The notes under the pieces were generated by a model that saw nothing but the letters and a program-made list of their open reading frames with translations, was not told the origin of the DNA and ran no database searches. 64,000 nt of DNA from Bacillota bacterium (lineage in GTDB: Bacteria > Bacillota > Clostridia > Acetivibrionales > DTU013), in the NCBI GenBank assembly GCA_023426125.1, contig JAFABI010000017.1, positions 186,001-250,000 on the forward strand, in the 5' to 3' direction. This document shows, one piece after another, positions 28,515 to 35,963 of the stretch (position 1 is the stretch's first letter; every line of letters begins with the position of its first letter). The position numbers were made by a program, and so were the translations under genes.

Positions 28515-28561
28515 TTACTAATCCATATATCCAGGGTGGTTTGATCGTAACTCTAGGCAGC

Positions 28562-28789
28562 TTAGGCATTGACCATTACCTCAGCTATCTCGATATCACT
28601 TCCGGGAACAGGCATATTGGCTGCTTTCAACGCTTCAATGAAACCCACGATTGCTTCCTGGGCCCTTTTGACCGCTTCCTCTCTAGTCTTTCCGAAAGTT
28701 ACACAACCTGAAAGTGCAGGTACAGACACGTTGAAAGCCTGTTCCTCCTGATCCCACTGAAGTACTATTTTAAACTTGTATTGTGACAT
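28562..28789 (-). CDS. Solitary HicB-family antitoxin-like protein
   Basis: 75 residues: YKFKIVLQWDQEEQAFNVSVPALSGCVTFGKTREEAVKRAQEAI is the partial RNase-H fold typical of HicB/UPF0150 proteins. No HicA toxin is encoded on either side: downstream is the GH36 gene in the opposite orientation, and 28790-29060 has no HicA-like frame. It also lacks the C-terminal DNA-binding extension of longer HicB. May be an orphan antitoxin left from a lost pair, or a regulator with another role. Confidence 0.8.
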   Translation of the reverse strand: MSQYKFKIVLQWDQEEQAFNVSVPALSGCVTFGKTREEAVKRAQEAIVGFIEALKAANMPVPGSDIEIAEVMVNA

Positions 28790-29067
28790 TATATCAACTC
28801 CATATTAACGTGATAATATATATTCTACCATATGTCGTGATTTACTACAAAGTAATTTCAACCATACCCACCATAATATATCCACACCAAAACACATGAA
28901 GAAAAGAGGTGATAATACCTGGACACCAACACTTTTGAGATATACGGATTGTGGAGATGCCGTTCCACGTTTTCGAGGCAGAAAAGTCTAACCTGCTGGG
29001 TGCATTGACACTGTTTCTGACCATGATATTCTGAAGAAATTGATTTTCTGTAACGACATAATCAGGT
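28790..29067. other. Non-coding gap before the integrase remnant
   Basis: No frame with a start, ribosome binding site and plausible composition on either strand; contains short decayed sequence only. Confidence 0.4.
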
Positions 29068-29199
29068 TACCTCGAAAATGACCTTGTATGCTGCAAACCC
29101 GATGGGAGGCCATATAATCCCGGTAGCTTCTCACATAAGTTCGACAAGTTCCTGAAGGCCAACGGAATGCGCCATATCAGGCTCCATGGCCTTCGGCAC
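29068..29199 (+). pseudogene. Tyrosine integrase fragment, left half of a split gene
   Basis: Reads YLENDLVCCKPDGRPYNPGS, then FSHKFDKFLKANGMRHIRLHGLRH: the segment of phage-type integrases just up to the catalytic H-x-x-R motif. It breaks off at the His codon. The continuation (TNASLMLQYN...) is found 19.3 kb away at 48521-48697. The N-terminal two-thirds of the gene is absent, so the host integrase was already a remnant or has decayed since. Confidence 0.85.
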
Positions 29200-29227
29200 C
29201 CGTATGTCAAGTACACACCGAAAAATA
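29196..29227 (+). repeat. 32-bp direct repeat, left end of composite insertion (attL-like)
   Basis: Begins GCACCCG, continues TATGTCAAGTACACACCG and ends AAAAATA. The same 32 bp with one mismatch recurs at 32515-32546. It starts exactly where the integrase frame is interrupted, with GCA shared by all junctions. Confidence 0.8.
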
Positions 29228-29260
29228 TTTTTATCTTCCAATTACTTTTTATTTTTTCCT

Positions 29261-29288
29261 TTGCATTCTCTTCTTGAGAAAGTATAAT
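29261..29288 (+). promoter_or_regulatory. Candidate promoter upstream of the MBL-fold gene
   Basis: TTGCAT, a 16-bp spacer and a perfect TATAAT; about 190 bp before the next gene on the same strand. The intervening sequence includes an AAATCGC/GCGATTT stem near 29394-29437 that could be an attenuator or terminator. Confidence 0.45.
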
Positions 29289-29482
29289 TACAATAGAGAC
29301 ATTAATTGTGAAACTATGGTGCTTTCCATGCGCTATCGTCCGCCCATGAAATTGGTTCATTTGTATCACACGAAAAAAGTAGGGATGAAACAAAATCGCT
29401 GCGCCATAGCCTAGACAAGGCCATCGTGTGGCGATTTTTTATTCCGGTATAGCAAACAGGCAACACGAAGGAGGAGTTGAAA

Positions 29483-30244
29483 ATGGAAAACTGGTTTACG
29501 CTTGATCAAATTGATACATATACTCACATAATCAGTGAATACCGCCATTGGGAGGAAACACATTGCTACCTGCTTGAAGGTAACGAGCGGTGTTTGCTCA
29601 TCGATACAGGGTTAGGCATCTGCAATATTTCCGAAGAAGTGAAAAAACTGACGGACAAGCCGGTAATTGCCGCGGCAACACATATCCATTGGGATCACAT
29701 CGGCGGGCATGAATACTATCCAGATTTCTATGCTCATGAAGCAGAATTAAACTGGCTGTGCGGTGAGTTCCCACTGACGATGGATACCATCCGGGGTATG
29801 GTGATCGACCGTTGCGATTTACCGGAGGGCTATGATGTCAAGACTTATAAGTTTTTTCAGGGAGTGCCGACACGGGTGCTGAAAGACGGTGACACCATTG
29901 ATCTGGGTGGGCGCGTAATCACGGCGCTGCATACGCCGGGGCACTCTCCTGGGCATCTATGCTTTTGGGAACCGCAACATGGATACTTATTTACCGGCGA
30001 TCTTGTCTACAAAGACACGTTGTTTGCATATTACCCTTCCACCGATCCACAAGAATATCTTACGTCACTTGAAAAGGTTTCTGCTCTACCCGTAAAAAAT
30101 GTGTACCCCGCACATCACAGCTTAGACATTCAACCCGAAATTTTGATCCGTATGCGGAACGCTTTTCGCCAACTGAAAGTTGATGGAAAACTACATCATG
30201 GTAGCGGCACCTTTGATTACGGTGATTGGGCCGTTTGGTTGTAA
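29483..30244 (+). CDS. Metallo-beta-lactamase-fold hydrolase
   Basis: 253 residues. The dinuclear metal motif is THIHWDHIGGH (His67, His69, Asp71, His72), followed by HTPGHSPGHL, FTGDLVYKD and YPAHH, giving all ligands of a glyoxalase-II-like or lactonase-like MBL enzyme. ATG 29483 has GAAGGAGGAG upstream; a TTG six bases earlier is unlikely. It is the first cargo gene of the first inserted element. Substrate is unknown; close families include quorum-lactone and thioester hydrolases. Confidence 0.88.
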   Translation: MENWFTLDQIDTYTHIISEYRHWEETHCYLLEGNERCLLIDTGLGICNISEEVKKLTDKPVIAAATHIHWDHIGGHEYYPDFYAHEAELNWLCGEFPLTMDTIRGMVIDRCDLPEGYDVKTYKFFQGVPTRVLKDGDTIDLGGRVITALHTPGHSPGHLCFWEPQHGYLFTGDLVYKDTLFAYYPSTDPQEYLTSLEKVSALPVKNVYPAHHSLDIQPEILIRMRNAFRQLKVDGKLHHGSGTFDYGDWAVWL

Positions 30245-30304
30245 TGATATAGAGCGTAACATGAGTTTAAGATGAAATATAGATAACACAGCGGAGGGAT
30301 GGCA

Positions 30305-30718
30305 ATGCTTGAAGAGATACCAACGAATAAAGAAATAATTTTTTTAATCGGACAGCCCTTATTTGATGTATGGACAAAGCTGACCGATTTGATTGAATCC
30401 AAATACGATATGGATCGTCTTTGGAACAGCGGCGGGAAGAAATGGACCTATGAGTATAAATACCGCAGAGGCGGGAAATCCTTATGCGCTTTGTACGCAA
30501 AGGAAAATGTATTCGGCTTTATGATTATTTTCGGCAAGGCAGAGCGGGAAAAAGTTGAATCAATCCGTAGTGATTTGTCGCCCGAAACACAACGTATTTA
30601 CGACGAGGCGACCACCTACCATGACGGAAAATGGGTCATGTTTGAATTAACTGATACATCATTGTTTCCAGACATGGAGAAGCTGTTAATGATTAAACGA
30701 AAGCCTAATAAAAAATAA
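30305..30718 (+). CDS. DUF3788 family protein
   Basis: 137 residues of a small cytoplasmic family common in Firmicutes, often beside AraC/GyrI regulators. PLFDVWTKLTDLIESKYDMD, the SGGKKWTYEYKYRRGGKSLCALY core and FGKAEREKV are characteristic. Biochemical function is unknown to me. ATG 30305 rather than 30299 because GCGGAGGG then sits six bases upstream. It lies in a same-strand run with the MBL hydrolase and the ASCH-like pseudogene. Confidence 0.75.
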   Translation: MLEEIPTNKEIIFLIGQPLFDVWTKLTDLIESKYDMDRLWNSGGKKWTYEYKYRRGGKSLCALYAKENVFGFMIIFGKAEREKVESIRSDLSPETQRIYDEATTYHDGKWVMFELTDTSLFPDMEKLLMIKRKPNKK

Positions 30719-30784
30719 CGTTTTGGTGATATTACGTCATAACAGGCTGTCAAATAATCCATACTTGAGAAGGAGAAAACACAA

Positions 30785-31251
30785 ATGGTTCATTTAGTTT
30801 ACTGCGATAGCACCGGCAAAAAGGGTGAGCATGTTTTAGATAAAATCTTATCCGGCACAAAAACAATGGTTGTCAGAGGTGCGGCAGGACGCAAAATTCC
30901 GCATAGCCGTGTTTTTGAGGGCGAATGCTGTACTTTATGGAAAAAGGCACGGCACTTATTGCCGCGAAAGCTGTTGTGAAATCCGCACAAAATTACGTTA
31001 AGCTGGCGGAAGATGAAATTGTGAAAGCCTTTGACGATCATCAGGACAAGCTGAACTTAACCGACAAACAGCGTACACGCTGGCATAAAAAATGCCTGTG
31101 TCTGGTGGAGTTTGAACAGATAGAAGTGATTGAACCTGCTCTGGCATTTGACCATCAGGGCAACATGGATGACTGGCTGATTATTGAAAAAATTGAAGAT
31201 GTGGTTGTTGGAACCAGCATTCCATATAATTATGAAAAATCGAAGTTTTGA
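30785..31251 (+). pseudogene. ASCH/PUA-like domain protein with one frameshift
   Basis: The start MVHLVYCDSTGKKGEHVLDK and ILSGTKTMVVRGAAGRKIPH fit the ASCH-like (PUA fold) pattern KxxLxGxKTxxxR. After RVFEGE the frame shifts near 30925-30930, and the rest (LYFMEKGTALIAAKAVVKSA through IPYNYEKSKF) continues in another frame to 31251. Joined, it gives about 155 residues. One extra base explains it, so a sequencing error is possible. ASCH domains bind RNA or modified bases. Ribosome binding site AGAAGGAG. Confidence 0.7.
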
Positions 31252-31354
31252 TAAAAAAGAGCGGGTAATTGAATAAGAGCAAGTGAAATCAAGCCGTACT
31301 CTCTCTGCTCCTATATAATAAATGCAGGGCAGTTGAAACGGGGTGAACAGACAA

Positions 31355-32320
31355 ATGTACGAGTGGCACAAGCAGATTCAAATTATCGTGGATGAAATTG
31401 ACGAGTGTATCAGGCATTATCACAATGAAGCTCTGACCCTGCGGTTTCTTTCCCGTAAGCTGGGCTATTCAGAATTTCATACCACCAGAAAGTTCAAGGA
31501 AATATCGGGTATGCCGTTTCGGGATTATCTGCGGCTTAGAAAGCTGGCCTTTGCGCTCAAAGAGGTTCGGGATTATGAAAGAAGCCTCTTGGATATTGCT
31601 TTTGACTATGGCTTTTCCTCTCACGAGGCTTTCACAAGGGCTTTTAAAGGAACTTATGGCGTTACGCCGAGTGAATACAGGAAAAAGCCTGCGCCTGTGG
31701 TTCTTCGTACAAAAATCAACCCTTTCGACCGCTACTTTTTCGGATTAGGAGAGATTGGCATGATAAAATCTACAGAGGATGTTAAAATTTATTTCGTAAC
31801 CATTCCCGCACACAAGTTTCTGCATATTAAAAACTACGAAAGCAACGGGTATTGGGATTTTTGGCAAAAGCAAAGCCTGATTCCGGGACAGGACTGCGAA
31901 ACCATCTGCGGCTTGCTGGACAGCATCAAGGGCAAATTGGACGATGACGGCGGGCGTGATGCAAACAGCGGCAGCGGCCAGCTTATGGCGTATATCAGCG
32001 ATCCGGATGGCAGGCTTTGTGATTGGGGCTTTCCGCGCACAGAATGTTATGGGGTTCGGCTTCCTGTTGATTATCAGGGCGAAGTACCGCCGCAAATGCT
32101 TATGATTGATATTCCCGAAGCCGAGTATATTGTTTTTGAACACGGGCCGTTTGATTATGAGCAGGAGAACCGCAGTGTGGAGGAAAAAATAGAAGCTGCC
32201 ATGAAAGACTTTGATTCTTCAGGCGCCGAATATTGCTTTGACACAACACCCGGCAGAATCATCTACATGTATCACGATCCGGAACGGTTTTTCAAGTATA
32301 TCCGGCCGGTACGGAAGTAA
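31355..32320 (+). CDS. AraC-family regulator with GyrI-like effector-binding domain
   Basis: 321 residues. Residues 1-110 carry two AraC helix-turn-helix motifs (LTLRFLSRKLGYSEFHTTRKF; LLDIAFDYGFSSHEAFTRAFKGTYGVTPSEYRK). The rest resembles the SOUL/GyrI-like small-molecule-binding domain (VKIYFVTIPAHKFLHIKNYES, YIVFEHGPFDYE). Such fusions sense amphipathic drugs or cofactors and activate neighbouring genes. ATG 31355 has GGGGTG nine bases upstream; the GTG at 31343 is part of that site. Probably controls the MBL/DUF3788 group. Confidence 0.85.
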   Translation: MYEWHKQIQIIVDEIDECIRHYHNEALTLRFLSRKLGYSEFHTTRKFKEISGMPFRDYLRLRKLAFALKEVRDYERSLLDIAFDYGFSSHEAFTRAFKGTYGVTPSEYRKKPAPVVLRTKINPFDRYFFGLGEIGMIKSTEDVKIYFVTIPAHKFLHIKNYESNGYWDFWQKQSLIPGQDCETICGLLDSIKGKLDDDGGRDANSGSGQLMAYISDPDGRLCDWGFPRTECYGVRLPVDYQGEVPPQMLMIDIPEAEYIVFEHGPFDYEQENRSVEEKIEAAMKDFDSSGAEYCFDTTPGRIIYMYHDPERFFKYIRPVRK

Positions 32321-32393
32321 GTTGATACGGTTGCTTATCCACTATCGCTTCTGACGGGAAACAAAATTGGCATATCCCTTAAAAATCCCAAAC

Positions 32394-32443
32394 GAGCAGG
32401 CTATATTTCACGATTTATTATATCGGAGAAATATATCCTGCTC
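32394..32443. repeat. 16-bp inverted repeat near the right end of the first inserted element
   Basis: GAGCAGGCTATATTTC and GAAATATATCCTGCTC pair with one mismatch around an 18-nt loop, 74 bp after the AraC stop and 72 bp before the 32515 junction. Terminator-like but lacks an immediate T-tract; may be an element-end binding site. Confidence 0.6.
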
Positions 32444-32514
32444 CATGTCTTGATATATTCAATTTTTACGTAATATTATGAAATATGGTATTTCTGCGTA
32501 GGGGTAGCGTAGGC

Positions 32515-32546
32515 GCACCCATATGTCAAGTACACACCGAAAAATA
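32515..32546 (+). repeat. 32-bp direct repeat, internal junction of the composite insertion
   Basis: Second copy of the sequence at 29196-29227, identical except G to A at its seventh base (GCACCCA). Preceded by TAGCGTAGGC, unlike either outer flank, as expected if one element ends and another begins here. Confidence 0.75.
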
Positions 32547-33282
32547 ATTTATGGATTTTTGTTTCCGACAAATCATTATCGATCTTATTCCTTTAAATAG
32601 ACTGAAATATATGGTATAATTATAATAATCTGTATATTGTAACAGTCCGGGATTTTAAGTTAACCAATAAAGTTAGATGGTGTTTGAAGAGCGAGGTGTA
32701 TTCAATGGATTTTTCACAATTGGATTTAGGTGGTAAATCTTTCGTTGAATAGTGGTAATGTTGAAAGTAAATCAGAATATACAGAAATGATTTACCGTTT
32801 ATACTATTAAAAGGTATATTATCACATATTAATAAATTTAGATTTCACAATTTATCATCGTATCAACGGAGTCTTTAGTTGCTCATATGTGGCAGCTAAA
32901 AACCAACGAGAGTTTGGATTAATTTCCCAACATCCTCCATTTTATCCGCAATTTTGTCTGTTGTTGTTTTACTAAAATCCAGCAAATATTTGCAGCAACC
33001 TGATATGCAATAAATTAAGATACATTAAATCGGCTTATATTTAATACGCAAAACATGATTATTGGACCTATGTCCAAGGTGTTGACATAGGTCCAATAAG
33101 ATTTGTGGGTATCCCGTGTTGTTACGCAAAAGTCAGAAAATGATTGCGTTAATCGGGAGAAAGCCCGCGGAATATGTAGTTTTCATATTCATTATTTGAA
33201 AATAAGGCTAAATATTTGGCTAAGCTCTTAACAATAATCTCTTTAGGAACAGGCAATCCTTTCAATTTTCTTTTGGAATATC
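32547..33282. other. Decayed region with an isolated gene start and a palindrome
   Basis: Contains a TATAAT box (about 32630), and GAGCGAGGTG before ATG 32705 opening a 15-codon frame (MDFSQLDLGGKSFVE-stop), which looks like the beginning of a gene lost to frameshift. Rest shows no coding frame apart from a shadow of the 33283 remnant. The palindrome is listed separately. Confidence 0.45.
33059..33099. repeat. Perfect 16-bp inverted repeat
   Basis: TTATTGGACCTATGTC and its exact complement around the 9-nt loop CAAGGTGTT. No T-tract follows on either strand, so it is a better candidate for a protein-binding site or transposon end than a terminator. Confidence 0.75.
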
Positions 33283-33495
33283 TTATTGAGGCTCGCCCTC
33301 CCCGGGAAGAGGCTGTAATTTGTAAAGGCTTTGATTGACGGCGTTCAACCAATGTTGCTTGTCTCTCACCTGGCCTGGCGCAGCGGTCGTATAAGAAATA
33401 AGCTCGCCAAAAACAATCCTTTCATAGGGCTGCATATTCAGCGTATTTTTCATAAAATTTAGACGGTCTATAAATGGCTTCGCTTCCTTTTTATT
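33283..33495 (-). pseudogene. C-terminal fragment of an unrecognised protein
   Basis: Minus-strand frame reading KKEAKPFIDRLNFMKNTLNM, then QPYERIVFGELISYTTAAPG and ending SLYKLQPLPGEGEPQ-stop. Composition and clean stop argue for a real C-terminus; the 5' part is missing. Found between transposase remnants, so presumably mobile-element debris. No family assigned. Confidence 0.4.
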
Positions 33496-33532
33496 ACGTA
33501 AATGGTAAATAACCAGTCCAGGTCAATAAGTT

Positions 33533-33553
33533 CGCCGCCCGATTGGGGCGGCG
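33533..33553. repeat. GC-rich hairpin at the end of an IS66 remnant
   Basis: CGCCGCCC and GGGCGGCG arms around GATTG, seven bases beyond the transposase stop at 33560. Confidence 0.55.
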
Positions 33554-33559
33554 GTATAT

Positions 33560-33820
33560 TTACCGTATTTTTAGTTTTCTACAACGATCTGGCAATTCCT
33601 CTGACCACGGCATTAATTCTGCCAGTTTATTTTCTGGAACATTATTTCTTGGATACTGCATTAACTGCTCAAGCAGATATGAGAAATACTCATACGGCTT
33701 AAGGCTATTCACTTTTGCTGTTTCAGCAATACTATATAAGGCAGCACTAGCCGCTGCGCCGTTCTTCGAATCGATGATGTGCCAACTGTGTTTACCAACG
33801 CAGAATGAACGGACACTTCT
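33560..33820 (-). pseudogene. IS66-family transposase C-terminal remnant
   Basis: 86 codons reading RSVRSFCVGKHSWHIIDSKN, GAAASAALYSIAETAKVNSL, KPYEYFSYLLEQL and ending ELMPWSEELPDRCRKLKIR-stop. This is the conserved IS66 C-terminus (ENxIRP, SAxxYSxxETAKxN, LLPW). The catalytic DDE core is absent. Confidence 0.85.
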
Positions 33821-33855
33821 TTCCGCGGATTATCTTTATATGAGGATAATGCGGT

Positions 33856-34104
33856 GAGAACAGCATACGGCCATATGCTCTCGGTCGCAAGAACTGGCTA
33901 TTTTCAGATTCACCTAAGGGTGCATCTGTCAGTGCTGCTGTATACAGCTTAGTCGAAACAGCCAAGGCTAATAGCCTTAACATATATGCCTATCTTAGAC
34001 ACTTGCTCCTGCACATACCCGTTACTGATTTTCATAACCATCCGGAAGATCTTGAGTATTATATGCCTTGGTCAGAGGATGTTCAGGGGGCGTGTAAGAA
34101 GTAA
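33856..34104 (+). pseudogene. Second IS66-family transposase C-terminal remnant, opposite strand
   Basis: Reads ENSIRPYALGRKNWLFSDSP, KGASVSAAVYSLVETAKANS and LEYYMPWSEDVQGACKK-stop. It is a different IS66 subgroup from the copy at 33560 and faces the other way. The two fragments lie head to head across 33820-33856, where both coding frames are lost. Confidence 0.85.
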
Positions 34105-34205
34105 AACCTCGAGACTGGTATTATAACTGGCCTCGTTTTTACAAGGCACCCAGTTGTTAATCGCTTACTTTTTCAGTACTATTTTAACTAAATGATGATA
34201 ATTTT

Positions 34206-35963
34206 TTAAGCAAATTGGCTATTGTATAAAGCCTCATATTTCCCTTTTAGATTCATCAGTGTTGTATGATCCCCCATTTCAACTACATCCCCTTTTTCCA
34301 TATAAAGAATAATGTCAGCATTTTTAATGGTTGATAGTCGGTGTGCAATAACAAAACTTGTTCGTCCTTCAACAAGAAGGTCCATAGCCTTTTGAATTTT
34401 TCGTTCAGTCCGTGTATCTACCGAAGATGTTGCTTCATCCAAAATAAGCATCGGTGCATTTTCTACCATCGCTCTTGCAATAGTAAGCAGTTGTTTTTGT
34501 CCAGCAGATACTGATGAATTCTCATTAAGTACGGTATCAAGACCATAAGGAAGTGTCTTTATAAAATACTCCAACCCACATTGATTACAGATATCCAACA
34601 GTGCTTGATCAGAACAGTTTTGCTTACCATAAGTAAGATTATCCCGAACAGTTCCTTCAAAAAGCCAAGTATCTTGTAATACCATCCCAAAGATATCATG
34701 GACATTCGCACGTGTTAGTTGATTAAGTGGAATGTCATCAACAGAAATATGACCACAGCTTACATCATAAAAGCGCATCAGTAGATTAACAAGCGTTGTT
34801 TTACCCGCGCCTGTCGGACCAACAATCGCTACCTTTTGCCCTGCTTTGATGTCCACGAAAAAATTGTTGATGATGGGCTTACCTGGCAGATATTCAAAGT
34901 GGACATTATTGAAAGACACATTACCAACAACCTTTTCAAGTGTTTTAGTGTTTGACTCTAAAGACAATTCAGCTTCATCAAGAAACTCTGCAACACGATT
35001 TCCAGCGGCTAAAGCAGAGAGAATTCCTGAGAAACCTTGACCAATTTGACTCAAAGGTGAGGTAAAGATTCTGACATATAACATAAACGCAATCACAACC
35101 GAGAAATGAATTAAACCATTAAAAGTTAGCATAGCACCAACAACACAGACAGCAACATAACCAAGACTTCCGATAAATCCCATAAGAGGCATCATCAATC
35201 CTCCATAAAACTCTGCACTGAATGTATGTTTGCGCAGCTTCTCATTCATGGCTGAAAAGTTTTTTAAGTTTCTCTCTTCAGCATTATAAGCACGGACAAT
35301 GGGTTGACCCACAAGATATTCTTCAACGTGCACATTTACTTCAGCAAGACTTTCTTGTCGTGCATCAAAGTGTCTCTGTGATTTCCCCATAACAAAAGCC
35401 ATTAAGGCAAAACCCAAGAGTGATGCTATAATTGCGGTCAAGGCCATATGCCATTCTGTCATAAACATCATAAGGGCACATCCTATTAGCGTTGTGAGCG
35501 CAGATATAATTGTAAGGATGCTTGTGTTCATGGATTGTGAGAGTGAATCCACATCATTTGTTACACGAGACAGGGTATCCCCAAAGTTATGGGTGTCAAA
35601 ATAGCTAAGTGGAATACGGTTAATTTTATTACTAATGTCATGTCTTATTCGTTTTCCAATATTAAAGGAAACATGATTCATAATAAATCCTTGAAGATAA
35701 GCAAGTAGCACACTCCCACTATAAATACCAACAAGTGTTAGACCAATCTGTGTTATAAAATTCATATCAACTGATACAGCCGTTAGACCAATACCATCTT
35801 GGATTGCTCTAACCATCTTAGATATAAAATCTGGTCCGATAACAGATAAAATAGACGCACCTGCGGCACAGATAACAGCAATGAGAATAATTACGAAATA
35901 GGGTTTAGAATAATCTACAACAATTCCCATTGCCGTTTGTTTCTTTGATTCTTCTCTAGGCAT
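34206..35963 (-). CDS. Heterodimeric ABC exporter subunit B (MdlB/LmrD-like)
   Basis: 585 residues: six-span ABC_membrane domain then an ATPase with Walker A GPTGAGKTT, a signature SVSAGQKQLLT that departs from LSGGQ, and Walker B MLILDEATSSVD with an intact catalytic Glu. ATG 35963 has GGAGG eight bases upstream and starts 8 bp inside the end of the upstream subunit. With its partner it should export drugs or lipophilic compounds. Cargo of the second inserted element and AT-rich compared with its surroundings. Confidence 0.92.
   Translation of the reverse strand: MPREESKKQTAMGIVVDYSKPYFVIILIAVICAAGASILSVIGPDFISKMVRAIQDGIGLTAVSVDMNFITQIGLTLVGIYSGSVLLAYLQGFIMNHVSFNIGKRIRHDISNKINRIPLSYFDTHNFGDTLSRVTNDVDSLSQSMNTSILTIISALTTLIGCALMMFMTEWHMALTAIIASLLGFALMAFVMGKSQRHFDARQESLAEVNVHVEEYLVGQPIVRAYNAEERNLKNFSAMNEKLRKHTFSAEFYGGLMMPLMGFIGSLGYVAVCVVGAMLTFNGLIHFSVVIAFMLYVRIFTSPLSQIGQGFSGILSALAAGNRVAEFLDEAELSLESNTKTLEKVVGNVSFNNVHFEYLPGKPIINNFFVDIKAGQKVAIVGPTGAGKTTLVNLLMRFYDVSCGHISVDDIPLNQLTRANVHDIFGMVLQDTWLFEGTVRDNLTYGKQNCSDQALLDICNQCGLEYFIKTLPYGLDTVLNENSSVSAGQKQLLTIARAMVENAPMLILDEATSSVDTRTERKIQKAMDLLVEGRTSFVIAHRLSTIKNADIILYMEKGDVVEMGDHTTLMNLKGKYEALYNSQFA

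Noticed and set aside
28511..28711. 66-codon plus-strand frame overlapping the GH36 stop
   Set aside because: Antisense to the HicB gene and without a ribosome binding site.
29067..29393. 108-codon minus-strand frame
   Set aside because: Antisense to the integrase remnant and crossing the 32-bp repeat; no family features.
33149..33352. 67-codon minus-strand frame ending NYIFRGLSPD
   Set aside because: Overlaps the better frame ending LQPLPGEGEPQ at 33283 and begins mid-way in another frame of it.
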